Source: Beaufortia kweichowensis
Taxonomy: Eukaryota > Chordata > Actinopteri > Cypriniformes > Gastromyzontidae
Direction of reading: 5' to 3'
Assembly (NCBI GenBank): GCA_019155185.1
Contig: CM032804.1
Span: 4,374,492 to 4,438,491 of the forward strand
Length of the DNA: 64,000 nucleotides
Shown: positions 13,701-25,620 of the stretch, piece after piece
Layout: every line of letters starts with the position of its first letter
How positions within the stretch are numbered: position 1 is the first letter of the stretch
Position numbers and translations under genes: made by a program
The notes under the pieces: generated by a model
The model's database searches: none
What the model was told of the DNA's origin: nothing
The model's input: the letters and a program-made list of their open reading frames with translations, nothing else

Positions 13701-15989
13701 GAAAATGATTTTGCTCATTTCCTGAAACGAGCAGAGAAAAAAATCTGATTTTGATATGATTTTGTATAAATTGGAATTATGGATGCGCTTCCTCGTTAAA
13801 ACTGAAGAGAGAACAAAGAGAGAACATTAATTACACACATCAAGCAAGAAATCTTTTTAATGGCTATCAACATCAAAGCTAATGGAGGACTCAAAACGGA
13901 TCCTTAGAGAATACTTGATAGCGAGTATGTGTGTGTGTTCTCTTCTTTCGAATTGGCGGAAAATAATCTGTTGTTTCGATAGAATTACGGTTTGCTCAAG
14001 GAAAAACCAACATGTTGGTCTACACCGCTAAATAATCATTCGAATTTCTATTCCTCCCAATATTAAAACTGAACAGACCGTGCAGAAAGCACAGTTCTGC
14101 AGCCGGGTCTGCCTTGATTTCAGGGACCAATAAAATCGTTTTGTGGAGGCAGACATTCTCTAAGATGTTAAGATGTATAAATTATGCAGAAATCAGCTGT
14201 TCCAATATTTATCAGCATGTTTAAATATTTTTAATGGATATGAGAACATTGATAGTATGATTTCTCATATTATCTTTTACGTCTGCATACAGAAAGAAAT
14301 ATGGATAGTTGACGCATATATGTGCAAGAAGTTTTTTTAACAACATGCAAAATATTAGGCTTAATGTATATTACTGTAGGGGAAAGATTTACATGTTCTG
14401 TAACTAGTTACCATGTATTTTTACCATTAACCTCTTTGCTCTTTCTAGTTCTGGTTTCTAAGAAAATTCTTTTGATTTTTAAGACTTTTTTATTCAAATT
14501 TTCTATGCTGTACTCAATTAATCTGAGGTCAAAAATGCATGAATCGTAAGTATAAAATAATTAGTGTTGTTTTGTTAAAAAATGGTTTGGTAGTATAACA
14601 TAACATACTCTCAAACCAGTATAACAACTATCAAAAGCAATGAAAATAAAGTAAAAATATCTGGAAATATTTGAAATATATTTGAGTTATAGTGTCTTCT
14701 TCAATACATTAAATCATCTCATCTCAGACAGAATTTTTTCACTCTAATAGAACAACTGCTTAAGTCTGTCATTTGTTATACGACAGAATTTTGCGGCCCT
14801 ATTTTGTGCTGTTGTTTTGTCTTTTACACGCCTCCATTAAATTATGCGGCTGCAAATTGTTGATGCATCAAACTAGGACGCTTTCCAGAATTCGGCTCTC
14901 AAAGAAGCTCAGCCTTAATTGGCAACAGAAAAGTGAAGATCCTGAAAACAGACAGCCTTCTCTTCTCAGCCCAAAAAAATTAATAAGTAAATAAGTGTAT
15001 GGGATTGGTTGAGCCAGCTTTCTTTCAACTTTCAATGCTACGACTCTAATGCCAAATTCAGTTGAGCTGTGCAGTGTTTAACCTCTCCACCCCCAGATCC
15101 CCAAGGCTTAGGCTGGAATCTCCTCACAGAAATGAAAGCAGTAGTGGGTGGCATTGGGGGAGTTGAATGAGGAATTCTGAATGACGGTGAGATAATTGTG
15201 AATCTCTGTGAATCTTGCTGAATCTAATTGTGAATCTCTCTCAACAAGGGAAGGTAGAAGGCTTACTCAGCACATCTCAGCACCTTTAAGAGCATCTATT
15301 TATACACTTATATATATAAGGAAACCAGTGCACCTTTGAAAACCCATAATAGCATTGCATTGTATGCAGTTTGGAAATGTCCTGGGTGTAAATTGAGTGT
15401 AAAACACTTGGGAAATTTCTGTTTCACAGAATAAATAAAAGTAATAAAAAATACAGTGGTGAATTATTGGCATTATGTAACAAAATTATTAATTATCTAA
15501 TCCTTAATCACTTATCTTTAGTTGTTTTTTTGTTGTTGTAAAGTTTTGTGAAGAACCTAATAGCAGGTATTTTTCAGTATCATTATCAACTGTAGTTAAT
15601 GCACAATTAGATTAGGTTCATGTAAACGGAAAAGTTTACAACTTATAAGGCAAGCTAATGAAATCCATTAAATTAAACAAAATTAGACGACACTGTTATA
15701 CATCCGTAGCAACAAATTGCACTTGTAGTTGATTGCAAAAGCATAAATTAACTTGTGATTGGACTTATAATTGTTTGTTTAAAGAGTATGAATCGTACCT
15801 ATGATCCACATAACCACAACATGAAGCTCTGTGGATTGTGAAGTTTTGTTTATGTATTAATGGGGATGAAGACGCTAAAATTGCCCTCACCCCTTTTTGT
15901 GTGTTGAATAACTGGTCCTCTGATCCACTTTGCAAATAACAAAAAAGCGAGGTGGGTTGATATTTTGAAGATTGCCTGCATTGCATTCC
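13701..15989. other. Unique and AT-rich intronic DNA
   Basis: Apart from the small TGAATC duplication near 15.2 kb, nothing structured was seen. Confidence 0.55.
15194..15239. repeat. Short local duplication of AATTGTGAATCTCT
   Basis: AATTGTGAATCTCT occurs at 15194-15207 and again at 15226-15239, with GTGAATCTTGCTGAATCT between. It is a small degenerate tandem of TGAATC units. Confidence 0.7.
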
Positions 15990-16800
15990 AGATTCGAGAA
16001 TGGCGTCCTTGACTCATATTGATGAAAAAACGCATCTTAGCGCTGGACCTTGAGCCAGCAGTATGTTTACCCACGAGACCCGTGAACGGTGACACATGCT
16101 TTTACTCCGACTAATAAATCATTGATGGGCTGATGTGCATCGACGGCAATGCGGTGTCAGGTTTGATACTTGATTAGCATTTCTGTCACTTTGCTTTACA
16201 CTTAACATAACTCCAGCTGCGCGACTCAATCGGGGCCGTTCAGCGGCATGACAATGACGAGCCATTGCTCAAGCTGACAGGCTGTCATGGCAACATGTCC
16301 AGTGCGGGGGGGAAGCATCTGAGAGCTCTGTGTACTCGCCAAAAGGGCCCTTGCACTCGCGTAATAGCCGGCGTGTATCAAACATCAGAGTTATTGATTC
16401 TAAAAACAGCAGGCTTACTCATCGCTTTTGGCCATTTTCAAAAGCCTTATTGAGCGTTTGTGTGTGGTATTAAATGAGTTGTTTAACAGCCGCACGAGCG
16501 CTCGCTGGCGATGGAGTTTATGGTTCATTGGCACCTTGTAGTTGTTGACTTGCATATGGCAGCTCCCACCTTTAACATGCTAATGAGAAGGTGTTGTGAA
16601 TAAACTCTTCGTGTTTTCACTCCCCTGCATGATCTCCAGGGTGGTCGGCCTGAGTCAGACCTGCTAACTGTGAAACGCTTTCTAAATAAGAAGCCAAGGA
16701 CAGACGCTAAGACTTTACGGTCTGTTCCAGGTTCTCGCTGCGTCTTAAACACTTTCGACTGCGAATGCCATTTTGTAGTTACTGTAGAAGTTGGACTGTG
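15990..16800. promoter_or_regulatory. Candidate conserved non-coding block
   Basis: Unique sequence with frequent CpG (GCGCGACTCAATCGGGGCCG near 16219; GCCGCACGAGCGCTCGC near 16490). Frames up to 92 codons have no domain. Inference from composition only. Confidence 0.25.
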
Positions 16801-18710
16801 CAATCCATGTTGTTGTTATTACTTTGTTTTATATATAAATAACACTTGGAAAACTTTGGAAAAAAATGGGTACTTTTAATTAAAACAGAACTTAATTTGA
16901 TTTAAAGACAATTTAAATACTGCCAGTTTAAATCTAAGATGACAGCCAATATCGACCTGGCACCATGAAGAAAACATTACTTAATGCATATTTTGTGTTT
17001 TATGACTTTACGGTAACAACAACAGTAACATGTATTTAAAACAGGGTCATTACGAACAATACCATCAGGTATGTGCTAGATTTCATCATGTTTATCACAT
17101 GTATTACAAACTGAAGGAACAGAAAACTTTTAATAAATCTTCTGCAAACACGTTGTAAACATTTGTACAACTTAAAAGCTGTCTATACATTGATTTTGTA
17201 TTTATCTAAACTAGAAACATCTATGAGTACACTGTACACATGAATTAAAAAAGATCACAGTGAGAACTCCTCTGTAATTTAATGTTTAACTTCCAGCATA
17301 ATTGCACATTATATCATATAATTCTTTAATTATAAAGCGTGTACAAACAGTATCTCTTTATATTCACAGTGTACTGTTTTTATTCTTGCCCTTTGGTGCT
17401 GTTTTCACAGTACATTAAGCACACGCAGCTATTCCTCTGAGTCTGCTGGTGTTTTCTGATTTGTTTGAGAGTTGGCCATAGAATGAGCTCTGGTGCCTGA
17501 CCCTCGCCCCGGGCCAGCTGACCTGTATTGTACCAAATATAGAAGATCCTCTTCATGCGTTTTCCACAGAGAGATTGTGAAAGGCGTAAAGATTTGAGAT
17601 GTGTGAATTCTGGGAAATACACTTTACGGTACATTCATCATTCTGTGACTTAGAATTGTTATGTAAAGTGTTACATAGACATTTATCTCTTAGAAAGCAA
17701 CTTTGTGACAGACAGGGACATTTATTTTTTCCCCAGATGTTTTCGGTGCAAAACACACTGTTAATTAAGAATGAATTTGTCTGAGGTAGAGTTTTAATTC
17801 AAAGCCCATGTATCAGCGTAATTGAATACATTCAGATAACCTGTTTGCCAAACAGCGACTGCAGTTGCAGTTAAAGCAAGTGTTTCTCAGTCAGAGTCGA
17901 GGCAAATGAAGTCACCGTATAAAGTACCGCAGTAGAAACTTATTTGACCTGACTAACCCGCACAATGACTTTGACTAATTAGATATCAGAGACCCAACCG
18001 AAGTGCCAGACAAAGCAAAATCATTCAATAATATTCCCCCATGCTGTGCTTAACAAGGAAATTAACTGATAATGGGACCGATTTCTCTGCATGTGCTAAA
18101 GTTATTCGTTTGTGCTGATTAAATATTTTGTAGCCTATAGACATTGATATGGTCGCAACTCCATTATAATAATGCAAAGATCTTGTATCTAATCTAACTG
18201 CCCATCACAAAGCTATTTGCTTGCAATGACCTCTTTGTACCAGTAAAATAAACAGCCTCATTTTGTCACTTCTCGTGTTTGTTGTCGTATGTATATGGGT
18301 TTTACAGTGGCACCACTAATAGCCTTTCACTAATGGCTTGCAGCTGTATGTCTATTGTGCTGTTACAGGGAGCTTCAGTTGAACAGCTGCATTAGTGGGA
18401 TCGTACAGGGAGTCCGTCCCTCTTGATCTCACCCTTAGACTTTTTCGCACATCTGAATCACACCTGCCTCAGAGTTACGCATTGGGCCGTCTCGGCACAC
18501 TTAGCCACGCTCCAGCCGGGCCCTCGACCACGCTGGCCTCTTCTCAACTATGACACTCGTATCATTGGCTTCATTTAAAGTTTAGCACAGTCTCGATGTG
18601 TCAGTCCCAGATGTGATTTGACTTTAACAGTGCCATGCACATTTCATACATCGTTTTGGTACACATGGATTAAGCACTGTGCTGTAACTGCTTATTATTA
18701 ATACTTTTAT
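16801..18710. other. AT-rich to mixed intronic DNA, no gene seen
   Basis: Positions 16810-17390 are AT-rich. A CpG-bearing patch lies at about 18480-18540 (GGGCCGTCTCGGCAC). No repeat was recognised. Confidence 0.55.
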
Positions 18711-18970
18711 TAAAGAGATAGTTCTCCAAAAAATGATAATTTATTTATTATTTATTCACCTTCATTTTATCAACCTGTATGACTTTCTTTCTTTTACAGA
18801 ATACAAAAGAAGATATTTTGAAGAATATTTGTAATCAAATGACTTTGTAATAATGACTTCCATTATATGGACACAAAACCACCGAGACATTTCTTAAAAT
18901 ATCTTTTCTTGTGTTCCACAGAAGAAAAAGTCATATACTGGTTTGAGGGTGAATAAATTAAATTTTGTAA
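18711..18970. mobile_element. Fold-back MITE of the same family, right end lost
   Basis: The left end is TAAAGAGATAGTTCTCC. One arm has CAACCTGTATGACTTTCTTT and ACAAAAGAAGATATTTTGAA; the return arm has AAAATATCTTTTCTTGTGTT, CCACAGAAGAAAAAGTCATA and GGTTTGAGGGTGAATAAATT. The arms are inverted copies. The terminal TATCCCTTTAA is missing. Confidence 0.8.
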
Positions 18971-19325
18971 TTTCTGTAATTTTGTTCTTGCTTCCTAAAT
19001 TGATTCATTATTGCTTTATTGATATCATTTTTATTATTTTAATAGAAAGTTGTTTGTCAGAAATGATTTTGATCGCAAATTGAATTTATAAACATGGTCC
19101 TTTTTATTAATTTTAATAAATAATTTTTTTTTAAGAACTTTTGCTGATCAATTCCAGAAATATCAATAAATACCAAATGTAGCATGAAATGGAATTTTGT
19201 TTGGCACTCAACATTACACAATTGTTAATAATTGTTTACTACTACTAAATCAATACAAAATGATTTTGTTAAAAATCATCGTGTTAAAATGTTGGTCCTT
19301 GTTTGCTACAATTTGTGTTTTGTAG
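18971..19325. other. AT-rich spacer
   Basis: AT-rich DNA between two interspersed repeats. No gene seen. Confidence 0.6.
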
Positions 19326-19620
19326 AAATACTAATGGGTGACTCAATGGGTGGTGATTTTCAGCACACATACACACATGTTGACATAATGACTTTTACAC
19401 TGTACAAACTGTATATTGTATCCTGTAATCCTAAACCTAACCCTCACACAAACTTTACTGCATTTTAACATTTTCTGATAAACATAATTTAGCATGATTT
19501 TACTGTTTTCCTCATGGGGACCAAAGAAATATCAAAAACTAATGACATTACTATCTCTGTGATGACATTTGGTCCCCACACTGTAGGGTTTCCTGGGACC
19601 ATACAGAACATTTTCTGTTA
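19326..19620. mobile_element. Teleost interspersed repeat with 'CCTAACCCTCACACAAACTT' core
   Basis: The core CCTAAACCTAACCCTCACAC then AAACTTTACTGCATTTTAAC is followed by ATAATTTAGCATGATTTTAC, CCTCATGGGGACC and TGGTCCCCAC. I recognise this order from a widespread fish repeat. GGGGACCAAA and TTTGGTCCCC form an inverted pair. No coding sequence was seen. Confidence 0.65.
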
Positions 19621-20785
19621 GATTTCACGGGTTTTTAGGTTCTTTTTAAGTGTTGCTCGGCAGCGCTCCTCTGTACATCTTAGTATGGAATAACAAGATT
19701 GGTTTCTGTTAATGGCTTTCACACCTGCCATTATAATGGAAGGTCAAATATTAGAAATAAGTGCTATTCAAATCCTCAGTAATTGAATATTTGAATGGCC
19801 AATTAAACTCCCTGTTGGAGGTTTAGATAAGGGGAATTAGCTTTTCTTTATTCACCTGCCCTGAAAGCTTTCCTCCTCACCATTACACCGCAGAATTCTG
19901 TCACTTTTCCTTCTACTTTTTCTTTCAATTGTTGGACGTGCTGGTTTAATAATAACGGCGAAGGCGAAACATCACATTTTCTTCCACCTTGCAGGAGAAA
20001 TGGCCTGGGGAGTCTACAGTCCCTGTCAGACCGACTCAATCCATTCCCCCACAGCAGAGTCTGTAGGTGAGACTCCGCGTTCACACCCGCCCGTGGAAAA
20101 AAATGAAGTTAGCCACACGTCCCACATATTCCATGAAACATTCCTGTTATTATCACCTGCTTCCAAACTTCCTGTGTTTTCAACGTATCTTTGATACACT
20201 AGAAGAGGCAATTGAATTCAAAGCGGCAGGCTTTCGTGATGGCATCACACGTGATTATTTTTAGTGCGGTTAACACACGTTCTGCACAATGAGTGCGTGG
20301 GGGAAGAGCGTTTCTGTGTCTGTTTCAACACCGAGTATCTGCCATGTGATTTTTTTTATTTCCCGTGGATCGCTGCTGAGACGTAGAGAGCCAAACGTGT
20401 AAAAATAAAAATTCTCTGTGAAACTAAGACGTTTCTCAGATCGTCATTGGGGGTCTCAGTTAAACAATGTCTGATGTTTGTTCAGAAAATGCTAATTTGT
20501 TTTGTCATTTACATTTTTATTTACATGGATTTCTGTTTACTTTGCTAATCTTCAAAGTTTGTGATTGAGTTCATTCAAATGCTGGTGAATTTAGCATCTG
20601 GAAAAAAATCTGTTCCAGTTTTAGCCAAGATGTTGTTTTTCTCTGCAAAAACAAGCAGCTATATGTTATTCAATCTAATATTAATATGATACAAAAAAAT
20701 AAACAATTCTATATTTCTCAAGTCACGGCCCATGGGCTCCAAACAGAGACACAAACAGTTTAACAGTAATATATGGTGCATTATA
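19621..20785. other. Unique intronic DNA, no gene seen
   Basis: Mixed composition with several overlapping 61-78 codon frames on both strands near 19.85-20.26 kb, which argues for chance rather than coding. Confidence 0.55.
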
Positions 20786-20796
20786 GTGTGTGTGTG

Positions 20797-20827
<31 letters not shown>

Positions 20828-20829
20828 AT
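20786..20829. repeat. Compound (GT)n-(GCGT)n microsatellite
   Basis: A GT run passes directly into CGTG/GCGT tetranucleotides, then GCATGTAC. The alternating purine-pyrimidine pattern can adopt Z-DNA. Confidence 0.95.
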
Positions 20830-21713
20830 GTACACCAGAAACCCTTATTGCTCTTCAGCAGTGCAGTAAAAAACAAATACAGATGATATTTAAAAAAAAA
20901 AACTCAATCTGGACAAAGCTTAATGTTATAACAAAATGTCATTGCACGCACCCTGACTATAACATTCCAAACAGGGATGTTTCATTATACCTCAGACTCT
21001 TTTTTTTTATTTCAACATCTGTGAATCTGTAAAAAGAGTAGGTAAAGGTGTGTTGCAAATGAATTTGAAAAATTCATGTGGTCTAGTCTTTTATTTTCAA
21101 GCTGATAAGCTAATGCCTCGACAACTTTTAAAAGCACGTTGTGTTACTTTGCTGTAAGTGTTGTAATGTATGCACACAGGCACATTGTACAATATTCATA
21201 CTGCTAAGCTCACGAAGGCTGATTTATTTGGGTTTTCTTGATTTTCAGTTTTTATAAAGGGAAAGAAAGTTGCAAAAATGCTTTTAGAGTTTTGGCATGT
21301 GATACACCTTCAAGTCATCTTTTGTCTTTTTTTGGAGCTTTAAATACTTAAAATTTAAATGTAACATATTAAAAAGATGTCCTTACTTGGCTCTCAGAGA
21401 TATTATAGTTCCTTACAGTAGAAATATACCGTCTTTAAATGCTTAATAAATAATTGCCAAAACAATACTTATCAAATCAATCCCAAATGATTGACTTTAA
21501 AAGACCTGAACATTAAATGGGTAAAAGGGGTCACCCAATGCTGCTTTTGGCTAAAATGTTTTTTGTAAGAAACATTTGCAAATTGACATGTTAATTTTTT
21601 TAATTACTTTAATTACGTCAAAGATTATAAATATAAATGAGATGCAGCAGTTCTATTATTATGAATGAAAAAAAATGTTTTTGAATGTTTAGTAGGCTGT
21701 AAGATGTTCTATG
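20830..21713. other. AT-rich intronic DNA
   Basis: No repeat, gene or RNA signature seen. Confidence 0.6.
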
Positions 21714-22029
21714 TTAAAGGGAGAGTTCATCCAAAAATAAAAACTATGTCATAATATTTTCACCCATATGTCATTCAAACCCTGTAAATGATTCTTTCTT
21801 TTGTAGAACACAAAGAAGATATGTTGCAAAACGCTGCTTTCTGGCACCCATTGACTTCCATTGTACCTTGTGTCCATACTGCGAAAGTGAATGGGTGCCG
21901 GTAACCAGCGCTTTGCAAAATGTTTTCTTCTGTGTTCTGCTGAAGCAAGAAAGTCATACAGGTTTGACATGACATGAGGGTGAGTAAATAACAAAATCAT
22001 TTTTATTTTTGGGTGAACTATCCCTTTAA
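21714..22029. mobile_element. Near-complete fold-back MITE with TTAA ends
   Basis: It begins TTAAAGGGAGAGTTCATCC and ends GGGTGAACTATCCCTTTAA, an inverted repeat. Inner arms also pair (GGCACCCATTGACTT against GTGAATGGGTGCC; GCAAAACGCTG against CAGCGCTTTGC), so the strand can fold back along most of its length. TTAA at both outer edges is compatible with a TTAA-targeting (piggyBac-like) source, which is my inference. This is the best preserved copy in the window. Confidence 0.88.
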
Positions 22030-22539
22030 GAGTCTATTCTTTAAAATCAAATTGATTTTAACATACACAGCTTTAGAAATTACATACCAGACATAGATAT
22101 AAATTACATCTGGTTTCTGTATCAAATCTATCATGTGAAGAGACATTATTAACCTGGAATTAAATATCTACTTACACAATTTAAGTCTAATCTAACATTA
22201 TTGATTTTTGGCAATTCAAGTTCTGAGATAGATCATTATTATACAGTAGGTGTAAGACAGATGTGATTTTCTTTTGTGTCTTTGAACAGTGCCAGTTCTC
22301 TTATGCCAGTGACTCTATCAGCATTACCAGTGTGACACTAGACACAAACACGCTGTCTTCAGCAGCTGGACTGCTTTCTGTTTCCCTGGCAGCAGAAAGC
22401 TGCGCTTGATCCTCTCTCATTTTAGTGCACTCAGCACACAGGACCCATAATGCCTTGGGTGCTCAAACGAGCCACATGTCAACCAAGGCTTTTCAGATGC
22501 CTCTCTTTCTATCTATGTCACCCTGCCTCTAACAAGTGG
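22030..22539. other. Unique intronic DNA
   Basis: Mixed composition. GCAGCTGGACTGCTTTCTG and GCAGAAAGCTGCGC near 22361-22404 can pair weakly. No gene seen. Confidence 0.5.
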
Positions 22540-23120
22540 AGAAAGGACAAAAATAAGAGGTAAATGGACTGGGGATGTGGGGGGGGGTGACTCTCAATGT
22601 CCCAGCACGGCTCTCGTGTAGTGAGGGAGAGCTCGCCTCGGGCGGGATAACATGAGAGAGCTCTCTGGCGCTCGCTAATCTCCGCACCCACCAGCGCTGA
22701 CCTGTACGTTTCCCGTGTTGGCTTTGACTGCTGGAGAGACTCGTTCCATCAATGTCACAGTCAGGACTAATGAGAGCCGGAGAGCAGGGGGTCAATGACT
22801 AAGCTGATTTGCTTACTGATAAGCGATAACTGCAGGCCAGACCTGCGGAGAAACGAGAAGGGATTTAGTACCGCCTTTTATTGCTTGTTGAAGAGATTTA
22901 ATTCGTCGTACATGATGTTTCGTGCAATAATGATTTTTCTTTCTCTTTCTAGTTTCTGCCTAATCTTTTGCAATTTCTGACGGCGGAATAAGTGACGTGC
23001 GACAGATATTGCTCCCAGATGATTTCACAATGCCATTCAAATAGGTTCCCGATTACAGGCTCCTGGGTAATTTGCATATGATTATGCCATTGGTTTTGTA
23101 GAGGGAGAAAGCATGGCTGT
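22540..23120. promoter_or_regulatory. Candidate conserved non-coding block with a POU octamer
   Basis: Unique, CpG-retaining sequence. ATTTGCAT (23070-23077) overlaps the E-box CATATG (23075-23080), and ATTATG follows at once, a compact homeodomain/bHLH-type word cluster. The octamer alone is expected by chance about twice in 64 kb over both strands, so the call rests on the cluster and block composition. Confidence 0.27.
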
Positions 23121-23539
23121 AATTGTCTAACTTTTATCGTGTAATTACACCGCCGTTTGCACTCTGTAATCTCAAATTCTATGGTAGGAATTATATGGAG
23201 GAATTAATCACACGGCTGCGTTTTGCTGTCTGGAACATTTACTCTATATTCAGGGACGCTTGCATCCTCGTGGTGCAGAAAGATTGCAGTTACATTTGTC
23301 TTTGAAGTTTTTGAAGAATTTCTTTGCATGGGAGACATTAGCGTGTCCTCTGACTTTTGTGAATGAAGTAGCCATGCGTTATTTCCCTGTACCTCTGAAT
23401 CCAAAAACATGTTTCACATGCCAATTTCCACAGGTATCGTCTTATCACCTGGTCAATCTTGAGGCTTGTCTAATTCTTAGCTCACATTAAGCACCGTCGA
23501 GCCAGTGATTTTAATCTCAAGCAGAAATTAAGTGCATAT
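23121..23539. other. Unique intronic DNA
   Basis: Short overlapping frames only. No repeat recognised. Confidence 0.5.
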
Positions 23540-23880
23540 TTAAGTGAACGGCAGGAGCCCGCGCCGTATGGGTTTCAGGCTACTGGGGTTTGTTCTCCGC
23601 CAGGCAGAAGGCAACATCTCCATCTGTCTGCATCTCTGGGGTGGGAAGTTGCATCTTCCTAATTCAAGATACGCTCTTGATGCCTTTATTTTGGCATGGT
23701 CCTCTTTGTCGAGAGCCTGATAGCGGTATTGGCAGCTCTCAGGAAGACTGGCAGCAGGTGTAATCAATACGACCATCCCGCGTCAGTGGGAGACAGCCGA
23801 GCCCAGAGGCGGGCCATCCATCAGAGCCGCGGCGGGCCTCTGGTCCACCTGAATCATACTGCATCGCACATACTGCAGAG
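23540..23880. promoter_or_regulatory. Candidate conserved non-coding block, GC-rich
   Basis: CCCGCGCCGTATGGG near 23559 and GAGCCGCGGCGGGCC near 23824 give a local GC and CpG peak. Frames of 78-86 codons on both strands lack domains. Confidence 0.25.
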
Positions 23881-24283
23881 GATGTGCATAAATAAAAAGG
23901 TTGTTTTAATTAGTTGTTCCTCCTCTGAAGTTTATTCAATTCTTTTCACTCCCTAAGTGCCATTAGGAGATACTTTAATAATGCAGCATCTGCCCAATGT
24001 AAAAGAGACTCCATTATAGTCTATTCTAGGATTTGGAAACATAGCTGCCATGTTTGAAATTTTAAAGCCCCCATGAGTTTCAGGTAAAAGTGTGAGTAAA
24101 GATATACAGGGTTCTGTTACAAAAACACGTACTTAAATATGTACCTATAAATTTCATCAAATATTTCTAGTTGTAAAAGATAAATAAATTATTATAATTG
24201 TTTATTTATATTAACACCTTGGCATACTACTAGCTTAGCTTTCACCCAGGACCTACAAAAATAAAACATTGTACTTATTTTTT
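23881..24283. other. AT-rich spacer
   Basis: No gene or repeat recognised before the retroposon tail. Confidence 0.55.
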
Positions 24284-24345
24284 CTGTGAAGCTGCTTTGT
24301 GCCTTGGGAAAGGCGCTATATAAATATAACTGAATTGAATAAATT
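24284..24345 (+). mobile_element. Retroposon 3'-tail fragment, 'GCGCTATATAAATA..GAATTGAAT'
   Basis: GTGAAGCTGCTTTGTGCCTT then GGGAAAGGCGCTATATAAAT and ACTGAATTGAATAAA match the tail of a fish LINE family that ends in (GAATT)n. It is 5'-truncated, as usual for LINE copies. Confidence 0.65.
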
Positions 24346-24574
24346 TACTTGAATTTTAGTTTTGGTGGCCATACTATTGCTGTATGTGCGATCAAAATAA
24401 AATTATTTTCCCAATTTTTTAAGATTATTTAAGGTTTGCTGAAGAGTAAATTTGTCAAAAGCTTTGCAATATTTCTCTCCTCCTGCATTTTAGATTCACA
24501 ATGTCAGCTGTTACTTGATAAATATAATTTTTTGTTCTGAAGTGAAGAATTTGATTTTGATTTATTACTTAAAA

Positions 24575-24690
24575 GAATATGTTGTTTCAAACCCATACAA
24601 CTTTCTTTCCTTTGTGCTTGAAATGACTGACAGCCTTAACATTCACCTTCACATTTTATGGAAAACATTGTATGAATGCTGGTGGATATC
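24575..24690. mobile_element. Fragment of the same fold-back MITE family
   Basis: It has GTTTCAAACCCATACAACTT followed by TCTTTCCTTTGTG, which resembles the arm sequence of the copies at 18.7 and 21.7 kb, and CATTCACCTTCACATTTTAT GGAAAA, which resembles the internal segment. No terminal repeat is preserved. Confidence 0.45.
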
Positions 24691-25620
24691 TTTCTCCAGG
24701 TCCTTTCAAGCTCTTTGTATTGATTATTAAAATGTTAATGTTAAAATATTAAAACATTTTTTTGGAACAATTATTTCCATACGCTAACACGTCTTTTTCG
24801 TAACAGTAATTTGTACAGTAGATGTTTGTGTAGGAGACGATATTCATAAGACAGCTTGTTCTTTTAGCCACTGAGTTGAAGAAAGCAGAAATCATCTGGG
24901 CCAGAAGCAGCTGGAGATAGTCACAGTGTGTGTCAGGAGATAAGCAGAGCATGAAGTAAAAGATAGTTTGCAGCAGGTGAGTTTTAAAATGTTAAAGAGG
25001 CTCGGCATTAGTCACCCGGTGCTGACTCTCCATGTAGGGTGCAAGTACAGATAACTGACTCATGCTTTTCTTTAAAAATAATTGTGTGGAAGTGTGGTTT
25101 CACCGTGAAGCATAAAGCATGGCACAGCACGATGTCCCTCCGTAAGGGTGCTGGACAGTGGGCAAAGTGCCAGGCAACGCACTGAGGTGACATTTGTAGT
25201 AAGCAGTCCCAAACAGCAGCAGAGCGCTATAACTAGCAGTAAATCTACTTTTATATGAGTCAGTCTTGGTCTCTCACTGCTTCCCCTTTGTTGCAAATGA
25301 CCGTCACAACCTCACACTTTCACCAGGGGTACTTTTCCTACCCCTGACCCTACGGCCTTCATTCCCCTGTCACGTGGAACCAGAATCATCATCTTGGTGG
25401 GAATCCGTTGTATATTAATGCCAACACCATAATGGTGTTTTTGTATAAAATAAACCATTTATTCCTCAGAGTTTTATCATTTAGTTGGTTGCCAAGTATT
25501 GCAGCAGCCAGAATATGCACGTATACAGATGTGTATTTATTGGCATTTTACAGCAGATCCTCCAGTCAGAATACAACAGTGATAAGTTTAAAGAAGCGAC
25601 ACCACTGTGCCAAACAAAAC
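24691..25620. other. Unique intronic DNA
   Basis: Short frames on both strands, no domain. A CpG-poor lead-in to the CpG-dense block. Confidence 0.55.

Noticed and set aside
17380..17400. ATTCTTGCCCTTTGG-type patch as an exon boundary
   Set aside because: No coding similarity on either side, and no matching donor.
19430..19447. CCTAAACCTAACCC as an interstitial telomeric repeat
   Set aside because: Only two degenerate units, and the flanks match a common fish interspersed repeat that contains this word.
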